From: Merluccius polli
Lineage: Eukaryota; Chordata; Actinopteri; Gadiformes; Merlucciidae
Reading direction: 5' to 3'
NCBI GenBank assembly: GCA_030340625.1
Contig: JAOPHQ010006262.1
Coordinates: 387,001-451,000, forward strand
Length of the DNA: 64,000 nt
Part shown: one piece after another, positions 36,170 through 47,900 of the stretch
Numbering within the stretch: position 1 is the first letter of the stretch
Layout of the letters: each line of letters opens with the position of its first letter
Notes under the pieces: generated by a model
What the model was told of the DNA's origin: nothing
Databases searched by the model: none
What the model saw: the letters and a program-made list of their open reading frames with translations, nothing else
Translations under genes and position numbers: made by a program

Positions 36170-37849
36170 GCTATCAAACACCTTAATAATGCTGGACTCC
36201 AACATGTGTAGTGATTGTTAATGTGACGATCATTGTTGGTGATTGTACGGTCACCCATATCAGGAAAAACGTGCAGACATCCTAAGAATACATGACAATT
36301 AGCTGAGATTGTTTTTATTCCCTCTGTGTTGTCATTGTCGACACTTCCCAGCAGCCCAACCTCCAGGCAGACGACTAAACAAAGAGAAAAAATTGGCTCT
36401 GACCCCACCAGGGTCAGAGCCTGTCCTTGGTTTCAACCCCCCCCCCCCCCCCCGGCCAAATAATTTTTTTTTTAAAAGTCAGAAGTTTGGAGCTGTTAAG
36501 GTAATTGCCAGGCTGACACCTCCCCAGCCTCACTGCCAAGACCTAGCCGCCACTTCAGAATGTTAATAGCCATCCAAATCCAGTGAGGTCAGCACTGAAC
36601 ACACACAGCATTTTTTTAAGCCAATGTAATTATCTATGGACAAATCTTTACAGGACCCTCCTCACACCACCTCCTATTTTTAAACCCTATTGGTTAATTG
36701 CCATTTGACTGATTGGTTGGTGCCAAGTAACTTCATTTGTAAATTACGTCACATGACGGCACCATCCTAAGGCAATCGGAAACAGCAATTGCATGATCGT
36801 TACTGGTGCTGTCCGTTGGCTTGATTTTAGAATTGATTTTAGTTCCTATAAAACTAAATAAAACAAAGAAATAAGAAGAATAGAGTGAAGAACACAAGAA
36901 ATAGATTGACCATAGCAACCCAGTCTTTAATCCCTAGGAAATTATGTTGCATTGGTTTGGATACAGAAACATCAATTTGTTCTAACAATTGATGGCAACA
37001 AAAAAAAAGACAAAAACAATATACAAAAAAAAGACATGTGCAAGACATTTACAAATTTAGCCTGACATACACCCGGCATGTGGTATATACAACATGTTGT
37101 CGTGACACACAGTTGAAACCTGGAGTCTTTCAGTAGTTCAGTATCTTGCCAACCCCTCCTTGTGTGGTGTGGTCCAAATCCAATAAAGCCACAATATGCC
37201 TGAAGAACTTTGCTATAGAGAAGAACTTTGATAATTGGCCACCACCTTTTTATGAAGATAATTCCACTAGAAAATTAACATAGTACATTTCAGTATAGAA
37301 AAAAACATAATTAATAATATACTACATTGATTTCTACATTTCAATGAAAAAAATATCTTCCGCTATTCTCCATTTCTGCCCAAATGCATGATATATAGTT
37401 AATTCAATTTGAAGAATGAATGAGCATATGAATTATTATACTCTTCAGGAAAATTCTGACTATATGCTAAAAAACATTCCCAGGATGTCATAACCAACGT
37501 TCATTGGATCGAAGCAAACATTTCTGATGCAATTCACAATATCATTGAAGACTTAAGTAAATAAATTATCTATGTCCAACGGAGGAAATATATGACAGTT
37601 GTAGGTATATCACAAGTGAGGCTGCAAAATGACAAAGTTGCCTTCAATAAATAAAGGTCACATGCTTCACAAAAAAAACATTATGCCGACAAAAATGACG
37701 ATTCATGTCTACAAGCCTCTTAGTATACAATAGCTTTCCTTTAGCACAAAGTTTATTTCACTATGCAATGTCCACATTTTAAATACTGATTCCCATGTTA
37801 ATACACAAACGGAACACCGTTCCTCCACTTCGACCTCTTTCACTTTTGC

Positions 37850-38437
37850 TGTGTGCATTATCACAGTCTGTTAATATTATTTATTTATGTCTTTGATGTC
37901 ATTTATTTTGTACACCAAAACGGCTATGAACGGGTTTCAAAAATAGATTTTTGTTGCTGGTTTTCAGAATGTAAGAAAAAACCCAAAACCTGTGTCCAGA
38001 CCCTCGGGTACAGCGAGGGGTTCAGAAGACAAATTATCTTCCAGTATAAAACCCACCGGAGCCGTTCTGAAGGTAAATAAAAGCTGAGAGGTATGGAGTT
38101 GGTGCCACCCAGAGGCGTTAATTAACTCTACACAGTTTGGATGAGAAGCCCTGCTCTGTCCTTCGCTAGCTAGCTGCCACTGCGGGATATGTTGCAAGCA
38201 AACATCCGCAAAAAACACAGACTCAACGAGCGCCTGGCAGGAAGTGCTTGAACACGATGTCTCCAGGCTCAAGGTCTCAAGGCCTGTGTGTGTGTTGTGT
38301 GTGTGTGTGTGTTGTTCAAGTATTTGTGATTAGTTTGTCCACGCCATACACACCACTAGCGTTAGCCTTGTTAAGCTAACTTCCCGTTTGTTCTCCAGTT
38401 GGGGTTTTGGACAGGAGGGGCAAGCGGCCGGGGGGGG
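37850..38437 (-). other. kdm4b: kdm4b 3' UTR (probable)
   Basis: This is the sequence just downstream of the stop on the minus strand. AATAAA occurs on the minus strand near 37902-37908 and again near 37879-37885, and either could be the polyadenylation signal. A short GT repeat lies at 38284-38312. No other coding sequence was recognised. The 3' end is not proven. Confidence 0.4.
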
Positions 38438-38992
38438 TTAATACAAGCTGTCGGGCCCCTCATCCTGGGGGAAGCGGGAGTACAGCAGCTTCTCCATGTA
38501 GGAGACGTAGCTGCTGCTCGGTGTGTAGTCGTCCGAGCCCAGGTGCTGCGGCGGGGGAGGGGACAGCGGTGGCAGCAGCATGGGGTCCGAGTTCAACGCC
38601 GAGTCATACGGCGCGGAGACGGAGGTGAGTGTGGGGTCCGAGACCAGGGGGGACCTTGACTTCAGCGCTTGGTCCGAGACCAGGGGCGACGACACGGCAG
38701 TGGTTGTGGTTGGGACCGCCGTGCTGGCGTGGGCGGTGCTCTGGTCCATGTGGGCGGAGTCTGTGTGTATGGGGGAGGGGTTGGGAGCAGGGCTGGCAGG
38801 GGGGAGGAGTTGGGGGCTGGGGGGTATAACACTGTGAGGGTCCTGGATGGGGGAGGTGAGGCTGGGGGGCTGTGCCTGTGTCTCCACGGGGGTCTGGGAG
38901 GGTGGGGTGGATTTTGAGGGCAGGCAGCGTCGCTTGGCAGCCTGGGCACCATCCTTGGGGGCTGCCTGCTTGGCGCTGGGAGCTGGGATGGC
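38438..38992 (-). CDS. kdm4b: kdm4b terminal exon and stop codon
   Basis: 555 bp, phase 0 after CCTCCAG, 184 codons plus TAA at 38440-38438. It starts AIPAPSAKQAAPKDGAQA then AKRRCLPSKS, is serine/threonine/proline-rich with a repeated LVSDxxL pattern, and ends SSYVSYMEKLLYSRFPQD then EGPDSLY. An AAKRxR block and a YVxxxEKLL-like end match KDM4B tails in outline, but the proline-rich insert makes it longer than I recall in mammals. Confidence 0.88.
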   Translation of the reverse strand, partial: AIPAPSAKQAAPKDGAQAAKRRCLPSKSTPPSQTPVETQAQPPSLTSPIQDPHSVIPPSPQLLPPASPAPNPSPIHTDSAHMDQSTAHASTAVPTTTTAVSSPLVSDQALKSRSPLVSDPTLTSVSAPYDSALNSDPMLLPPLSPPPPQHLGSDDYTPSSSYVSYMEKLLYSRFPQDEGPDSLY

Positions 38993-41900
38993 CTGGAGGG
39001 GGAGGCAGTTATGGTTAGGATAAGTGGTTATTAGTTATTAACATGGCAAGTAATTAATACCAGTGGTTCAGATAATCAGTGGCTGTGTTTAATGTGTTTA
39101 TAGTGTTTAATGGGTTAACGAGACTGAAGTGTAAAAAAATGAAATTTACGGTCAATATTTTAGACCATTGAGCAATTCTCTCACTTTAATGGATTACTAC
39201 GGAGCCGATGTGTAAATCTGTGTGCACGGTTTTGTAAATCCGTTCCCTCGGATTCACAATCCGTGCCCTTGGATTTGGTTTCTTCTACACAGCAGGGAAT
39301 GGAGTGAACCATTCATACACACATGCATGCATTCCCCATGGAGCATTCTGAAGGCAAACGCATATCTGATTCAGACCGACATCTATACATTTTTTTCTCT
39401 CCTGTCTTTTAAGTATGAATGACTGAATGTAGTGTTTATCTTTTCACATTTGACTGTACAGTTAGGTTTGCTTTACAATCATTTTAGAGCCTTCTCATGT
39501 GCTATTGCCTAATAGAGTTGCAGCATGACATAAAGCAACTCCAACCACTTTTCCAATGGTGTCTGTAAACTCAACCCAAATCGCAATCAACCATAACACG
39601 CACTCTGTCACACACATACAATTACCTCCATTCATCCACTTCCTTAACTACGGATTAAACACGGATTCACAAAAATGTGTGCACGGATTGTGAATCCGAT
39701 GGCACGGTTTACACATCAAGGTTTTTTTTCTACCATGTAACCCCAGAGGGGCTCCGTAGATTAAAATATTGCATGGAGACTCGGTAATTTGTATAGGCTA
39801 AAAATGTATCATTTTAGATTCTCCTCATCTTTGTGTATGAAATAATGAAAAGGAAACAACAGTATTGAAATCTTAAGCCATTCAATTTGCCGTTTTCAAC
39901 AACCCATAATACTGACCAGGCGGGCGCGGACCCTCTTGGGCAGCTCGTGTTGCAGAGAGTAGATCTCAGAGTGTTTCAACAGCAGCTGACTCTGGTCCTG
40001 GAACTCCACCTGGGGGGGGGGGGGGGGGGGGGTGGGGAGGGAGGGAGGGAGGGAGGGAGGGAGGGGTTTAAGTTCCTGGTTAACCTATTCTTATTTACCA
40101 GTGCAAAATACTACTTATGGTAATAATAGCACGTGTGTGTGTGTGTACCTGGTACAGTCTTTGTACGTGTGATTTGACAAAGGAGGCGTTGAGGACCTGG
40201 CCCTCGGCAGTGTGGACCTTCATCAGCTCCCCCACCTCTGGGGGGCCGCTTGCCAAACAGTCATGACTCTGAAGAGGAGGAGGAGGAGGAGGAGGAGGAG
40301 GAGGAGGAGGAGGAGGAGGAGGAGGAGGAGGAGACGGGCAAAGGAGAGACAGAAGGAGGTAAGGTGGAGGAGATGAGGGGAGTGGGAGAGGAGGAGTAAA
40401 TGAGGGGACAAGAGAGAAGGAAAAGAGGGAAGGAGGAGAGGAGTAGGAGAGGAAATGGAGGAAGATGGAAGGAGTACGAGAGAAGGAACAAACGAACATG
40501 GGATCAGCTATGAAGCAAAAAAACAACCATAAAAAGCATGCATGTCAGTATCATCCCCATCAACAATAATAATCAATTTATATGAACAAATTAAACATTT
40601 TTTAAATGGGATATTGACGTGGCAACCAGCTCTTCTGACAGAATGTGTTTATAAGCAGCATATCGATTTAAAAGGTTGGTGAATCTGAGTCTTTCATAAT
40701 AAATGGAACTAAATTACAAAAGATACATTAATACTTGTAATATATACATTAATACTTGTAATATAAATCAAATACGCAATACCCATTTTATTAACCCTGT
40801 AGCCGAAAGCACAGGGAGTGCGAATTTCGGTTGGTATTTGTAGCGCGCGCCCAAAAAACAGATGGAATCATTGTTTGAACGGCGCAACGCACACAAACGT
40901 AGCGGGGCTGTATTTCTGCATAAGACTGCAGTCTATTTTGGACATGAACATTCTAAAACATTAGGGTGCATCAATCCCGACATGGCCGTGTGCTTTGGGC
41001 TTTTTAACACCCAGGAGAAAATAGGGTCCACTGAAGACAGATGAGGAGGAGGAGGAGGAGGAGGAGGAGGAGGAGGAGGAGGAGGAAGACTCACTACGAT
41101 GTTTTCCGGATAAAGGTTGTCGCAGTAAGAGCCATCGTCGAAGTTGACCTCGTAGTAGGTCTGTGTAGCCAGGCCAATCACAGTGCAGTGGTAATACCAT
41201 CCGTCGCTGCTTCGACCAATCACCCTCTGGCCCACGGCCGGCCCCTTGGGACCCTTGAAGATGGTTACCGTCTGTCAGGGTGACACCACAGGCAGTTAGT
41301 ACAGATAGTTAAAAACTGGGTGGAGTTACAACTTAATGGTATTATTGTTCATATACAAGGTTATTATAATATTAGAGATTGTGGATTAGAGCTATTATTA
41401 TGCTATTATTGGTATTAACTTAAAGACTTCATTAATGCTTCAGCCATTTCAGTCAACCAATTCATTCAGTCATTCACTCATTCATTGTAAAATAAAAATA
41501 AAAAGTGACATTTTTAAAAGCAGTGTTTTAAATGTGACAGTGATTTACGTTTTTTATTTTTTTTATTTTAAGCAGAGCAAACTAACAAATGAATACATCT
41601 GCCTTCGAATCACCCCATTATAATTCACATACCAGGTCCGACCACAACCACAGCCTCTTCGGCAGGTCATAGGTCAAACACCACTTGCCTTCTCCAGTGG
41701 ACTGATTGCCGCGTGCTTGTGGCAGGTGACGGACACGAGGTAGGGCCAATCGGCGGGCTTCATGACCACGCCGGCGATGTGCGCACACGTGACGTGAAAG
41801 GAGGTTGAGCAGTTGTCATGGGAACACTGGATGCACGCCCCGGCGTTCTGCTTGATGCTCCTGCTGTGGCAGTACACGCACTTCTGCAACAAACGGACAG

Positions 41901-44900
41901 AGAGAAAACGTCGAGGGGATTAAACCGAGTAGGGTCAGTTTAGGGTGGATTGTGGGATGCAGTGGGGGATGGGCCTTAGTCTACCAGTTGAGCTACACAG
42001 GACCACACATGGTATCACACAAATGTCTTGAGTCCCACATCTCCACAGATTCACCACACATTGAGGCTACATCCACACCAATACATTTTTGGTTTTACAC
42101 AGTGGCTCAAAGCGAAAATGATCTCCGTCCTCACTAGCGTTTTAGCGCCGTTTCAAGAAGAATCTCTGTCCATACTCGCCTGAAAACGCATATCACATGA
42201 CCATTCACATACAATGGGCATGCGAGTGTCGGTATAAACAGGAAGCAGATTGTCTACTCTGCAGTTGGCTGCTTAGTTTCAGAAAATACTACGGAGGAAG
42301 AACAGCAATGGCGAAAAGTAAGACCAGAGATTTCTTTGTTTGGGCCGAGGTGGAACTGTTACTGAAAGTAACACATGAGTATAAGGCATTCAAGGCGGCG
42401 GAACACATAGATTAAATAAACAAATACATTACATTTATATAGTGCTTTACAAGATACTCAAAGCGCTGACATAGTGTGTGTGTGTGTGTGTGGGGGGGGG
42501 GGGTATGACACCTCATCCACTACCAGTGTGTAGCACCCACCTGGGTGAGGCACGGCAGCCTGCCAGAACGCTCACCACACACTGGCTCAGTGGAGAGGTG
42601 AGGAATGAAACTATCCAATTAGAGACCAGGGGATGATTAGGTGGCCATGATAGTACAAGAGCCAGGTTGGGAATTTGGCCAGGACATCGAGGTTAGCACC
42701 CCTACTCTTGCGATGAGTGCCACGGGATCTTTAGTGACCACAGGGAGTCAGGACCTCAGTTTTAATGTCTCATTCGAAAGATGTTGCTCTAGACAGGACA
42801 GAGTCCCCATCTCCGTCTCGGGGCATTGGGGATCTTACATAGGCCAGAGGGATGAGCACCCCCTACTGGCCCTCCAACTACCAGCACCATCTTGTCTCCC
42901 ATCCAAGGATGGACTAGACCAGCCCCGCTTAGCTTCCAGAGAAACCAGCAGTGCGAGGCAGGTGCCTGGCCGATCTGGACATTCTATTCTCGCCATTCCT
43001 CAGGAACCACAACTTCATTGATAAAATGATCCCACCAGGCACTAGTTCTTCCCGGCCTCACCCAAAACCGGCGCTCCATGTAGGGTTGGTCACAAGGATT
43101 ATCGCAAATGGCTTGAATAATAGCTTGCCTCATGCGCATGTAGGCAGTAGTAACATTATAAAATGCAGAATCTAACTGCACAAGCGCTGCTAGCATAGAC
43201 AACACAGCCATCAACGCCTGTAATGCGTTACCCATGTTGAATTAACCGGCGCGAGGCTGATGAGGTTTGTTTTATTCCGGAAAGGGTCACGTGATAGGGG
43301 AGTGACGAATCAGGGAAGGACACATCATGACTGATAAGACCCAATCAGGAAGCGAACGTGGGTGTCTGCGGCATCGGTCTCCAAAATCTCTGTATCCGCC
43401 CGTCTAGACTAGTCCAGACTGAAACGCAACCCTGAGTATTCAACGTGAAACTGGGTCAGCAGTGTTTTCAATAATCTCCGCTTTAGGGGCTCTAAAACCA
43501 GTAGTGTGTACAATAGGCGTAAACGTAGCAAGTGCATTTTAAGACAAAAGCGTATTAGTGTGGATGTAGCCTGAGAACGCCTGGCTCACTCAGCCCTCCA
43601 TAACCCCCCTTCTTTCTTCAATGAAAACCTCATTTGCATGTATTTGCATTCATCAGCGTCAGAAAACACCATTCCTATGTTGTGCACGCCACCACCTCAG
43701 ACATGAGCACAAGGAAGTGCTCGTTTTCCCTGTGAAACAATGTGAAAAGGGGACTCCGGTGACAGCCTCTGTGCATAAATAGGCTCAACTTTACCTGCTC
43801 TGAGTCCCTAAAAACCCACACTAGCTGAGCCAACTTTTTCCAGCGTGCTCGTGTCTGTCACTGTCTGTATTTTACTGTCTCTAGTTATCTGTTAGGTGGG
43901 GCTCATAGACGCAATTGCTATTCTTAAAATTGACTGCAGGGTTTTTTCCCTCCCAACCGTCCATACACATGCACCGATATTCCGATATCAGTTAACTTTT
44001 GCAGTGTGGTGCAGTTGTTTACTTCCTCCGCCTTGCAGTTGATTCAGAGAGCAACGATTTGGGGAGAAAATACTAAATCTAATTAACAGCAAGGATATAT
44101 TCTGCCGACTAAAGCACACACACGCCCACTATGTAAAGCGCTTGGGGTGTCTTGAAAAGCGCTATACAAATGCAATGAATGAATGAATTAAAGCATTCAG
44201 TGTGACCCACTTTAGTTCAAGCAACAACAAAAAACAACAAATAGAAACTATCGATCCACACGAGCCAGAAGACAACTCACAAGAACCGCTGGGCTGGGAG
44301 CTGGCTTTGCAGTCAACACACTCCAACAAGGCAGCCCACTGAACATTTATAAAACATAGACGTTGGTCTCTCAACCCCCCCCCCCGCTCTCTCTCCCTCT
44401 GAAGATCCAAGTCTTTGGGCTTGGTACAAATAACAAGTCTCCCTTAATTAAAAATGAATGGGAGCACCAGGGCTACAGTCGCTACAGAGCGTTTCTCAGA
44501 GTGTTGTGAAAACATGCCTTTCCATTCCCCGGGTTTGAACCGCCTGAACTGTGGCTCTAAATGTATATATAAATATATAAAAGAAGGGCCCTCTCATCTC
44601 TGACAGTTAAGATTTAAGCAACCCGCGTTAACCAGCCTTCAATACCATCAACGGTTCACTCTCCTGTCATTTTCCATTTGTAAACACTCCCCCCCCCCCC
44701 CCCCCCCCCCCCTCACTCTCTCTCCCTCTTTCTCTCCCTCTCTTTGCCGTTATTCCAATACCAGACCGATACACGTTAACCCACGGCTGTGAGTAGCTCC
44801 TACTCTCCCGTTCTCTCTGACAGGTCAAACATCAGTTGGCAGAGCAGCTACTGGGCCCTGGGGTCCAGTCAGAGAGAGCGAGACAGAGAGGGAGAGAGAG

Positions 44901-47900
44901 ATCATCGGCATCTTAAAGAAGATCCACATACTCTTTTATAGAGATTTTTTTGTATATGGCCATGCTATGTACCGTATTCCATGTGTCCTTTGCTAGAGTG
45001 TGTGTAAATGTACTGTGCACATGCGTGCGTGAAAATGTAGATGACAAGTCAAATCATATCCACACCTCAACTTCAACATAGTTCATTTTTATATATTTTT
45101 GCAACTGATCCTCAAAATTGGATTTCAGCGTGAGAAACATGCTGGGTTATTTGAGATGTAGGATCATTATGGCACTTTATTCACCTTTAGGACCCACAAT
45201 AGACTTGACAGCTCCACTACAAATGTGTGTGTACCTTGACTTTATGTCAGTCCCTCTCCCTCCTTGTCTCTCTCCCTCCGTGTCTACCGCTCATCCCACC
45301 CTCCCTCTCCCCCTCTCATGATCTCATCTCATCAATGGTTTAATTACTGTTTGAGCTGTTGGTATGTTTGAATGGTTGGTTATCGACTCTATATTATCAT
45401 CTGTCTGTCTGATACACGCGCACACACACACACACACACACACACCTGTGTTGATGAATTACATACAGAGCAGCCACAGCAGCGCACAGGGAATGGGGAT
45501 CGATAAAAAAAAATGTATTTATTAAAATGTCAATACTTCATTTTGGCGGTGGTGACGGCGGAGGAGAATGTACAACAGCGGCTCTCAGCGGGGCCCTTGT
45601 GGGCGATGTCTCACTGCCTGGCTGACGACTAATTTACGCTTCTTGCTGGGTACAGTCGCGGTAAAGACGGGGGGGAAACAGGCAGGCACAACAGCAGAGG
45701 AGCATCGGAGGAAAAAAGGGGGAAATTACAGGTGTCAATTTCAGGTTTGGGAGTTTTGTCACTTTAGATTTGTTTGTCGGTTGCTTATTTCCCCGGCGAC
45801 CTTTTGTAATTTCCCAAAATCTGTTTTTGCGATTACTATGGGGAAACCGAGCGAAGCCTGATTGTGCGTTGTTTTACTCGACTCATTACTCGCACACGCG
45901 TGCTAAGTTACACCAACCTACCCCATCTCAAATAGAATCAGATCATATTATTATTCTCAAATTAAAATGGAAAGAGTCTCTGTATGTATACCTGTCCGTC
46001 GATTTTCTCGACAACCGTTCATCCGATCAACTTTACACTTAGCAAACAGGCACTTTTACAACGGGCACTGCACTAGTTACTATAATTTATGGAACGTGAA
46101 TTGTTTTCATGCCAAGTGTAGTGGACTAACAGGTGTCCTCAAGCTTTATAACCAAAGACCTGAATGGCTGCAGTCGTTTGGCTTAGCGGGTCACAGCGTT
46201 CATCTTGCAACCGCAGGGTGACTGGTGTCAACCCCTGCTGCGTAGCAGTGTACAAGTCACGTGTTCCAGAATAGCTATGAGTCACTGAAACGAACTGTTA
46301 TCAATGCTTCAATAAGGCGTTCAAAATCAGCTTGATTTAGATCAGCTTATATCAATCAGGGGAGATTAAGTTCACTGTGGTTGAGGGCTGGGGTTTCTAG
46401 TTTAGAGAAACATATGAGAGGAGCTGATGAGCCCCTGCTTCTCACCCGAACCCTCTTTGGAACACCAACCTTGGGGTGCAAGTGGGTAGGTTTTTGGCGG
46501 GGGTGGTTAAACAGACAAGACTTGCTTGCAGAGTGCGTTGCGATAACAAAAGTAGCACAATGAGTTGGTGTCTGCCTCCGATTCTGCTCAGGCATCTGTA
46601 TCATGCAAACAGGCTTCAACAATGCAATGGACACAAAGCGGTGCCCACCAGTTCTTTAAGGGACCATTAAGAGGGAGTGTGTGGGGTCAGAACATTTGTA
46701 GAACACCAGCGATGCCACACTGCTGCTCTCTGAAGAGGAGGAGGAGAGGAGCGAAGGAGGAGGAGAACATGAGACAAATACAAAGGGAGGAGAAGAAGGA
46801 GCCAAGATGAGGAGGAAAAGGAGAGTAGGGAAGGAGGGGGGTGGGAGCTTAAATGCGCGGCAGCAATGTGAAAATTGCCTAGTGCCCATGGGATCGATGC
46901 AGTTCATTTGGCACAGTGAGAAATGACAGCTGATTATTCTGCTGCTCTGCTCCACACATCTATTTTCACAAGACTACCAGCCGTCCTTCTATCCATCTAT
47001 CTATCCATCCAGCCGGGAGAAAGTGTGACAGAAAGAATGACCCGTAGAAAGGTGTCGGGGAAAAACACAAAAGCTTGAAAGAGTGACAGCGAAGGCGAAG
47101 GCTTTTGTTACATGCTCAAGACACTGGACCCGAGGTATGTGACTGTGTCGCGACACTTTTTCACTGACACAGCCGTACCCAAGGTCTACAGAGAAGTAAA
47201 ACTTAAAGATGAGGAATCTTTGAGTTCAGCAATAAGGGTTGCATTAACTTGTGATGCGTGGACGTCAAAGGCAGTGGATTTCTGTGTCACTAAAACAGCA
47301 TGTTAAGTCACAGAGGACCGGCAACTGCGGTCTCAAGTTCTCCAAACTAGCGCAGTACACAAAAGTAACACCAGGGCAAACATTGCAGATCTCCTGCAAA
47401 ATGCAGCACAAGAATGGGGGATTGCCGACAAAAACTTGGTTGTAACCGACAATGCTTTTTACATGGCCGTTGCCATTTAGTTAGCAGGATACCTGTATGT
47501 GAAGTGTTTCGCTCAGGGTCCAAAATTAACACATGCCACTAGCAAATGGCTGATAAATTTGACCATTTGGCAGGTAAAAAAATAGTAGGGATACATATTG
47601 AAACAAATGCTTGGCAGGTAGATTGTTCCACTCTGGCAGGTAAAAAGACAATATTCTCAAAGTTAATTTTGGACCCTGGTTTCGCTCACACGCTCAATCT
47701 GGCCTCACAGTGGGCGTTACATCTGCCAACAGTAGCCAGGCTCATAGGGAGAGTGCGGCGCATAGCTGGCTTTTTCAACAAAAGCACGGTGGCAAACCAA
47801 ACTTTGGAGAAAAAAACAGATACCCCCTGTGACCCTCTGTCACATCAGCCAACATGAGGACATCATGTGGGCTAGCAGACTTGCTTGGTCAGACTTATTC

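Larger units (their letters stand above)
32640..37849. other. Unassigned non-coding sequence downstream of kdm4b
   Basis: No gene was recognised. It holds C runs at about 34559-34576 and 36438-36454, pyrimidine-rich DNA at 33680-33870, a group of CCACGCC motifs at 35950-36055 and a small hairpin at 36143-36169. Confidence 0.4.
42065..43571. mobile_element. PIF/Harbinger element, internally deleted, in kdm4b intron
   Basis: GGCTACATCCACACCAATAC and GTATTAGTGTGGATGTAGCC are inverted ends, with tga on both sides as a 3-bp duplication. It carries fragments of both Harbinger proteins in the usual opposing orientation, separated by a SINE. Confidence 0.88.

Noticed and set aside
38399..38917. Glycine-rich plus-strand frames over the last kdm4b exon
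   Set aside because: Antisense shadows of the proline/serine-rich kdm4b tail.
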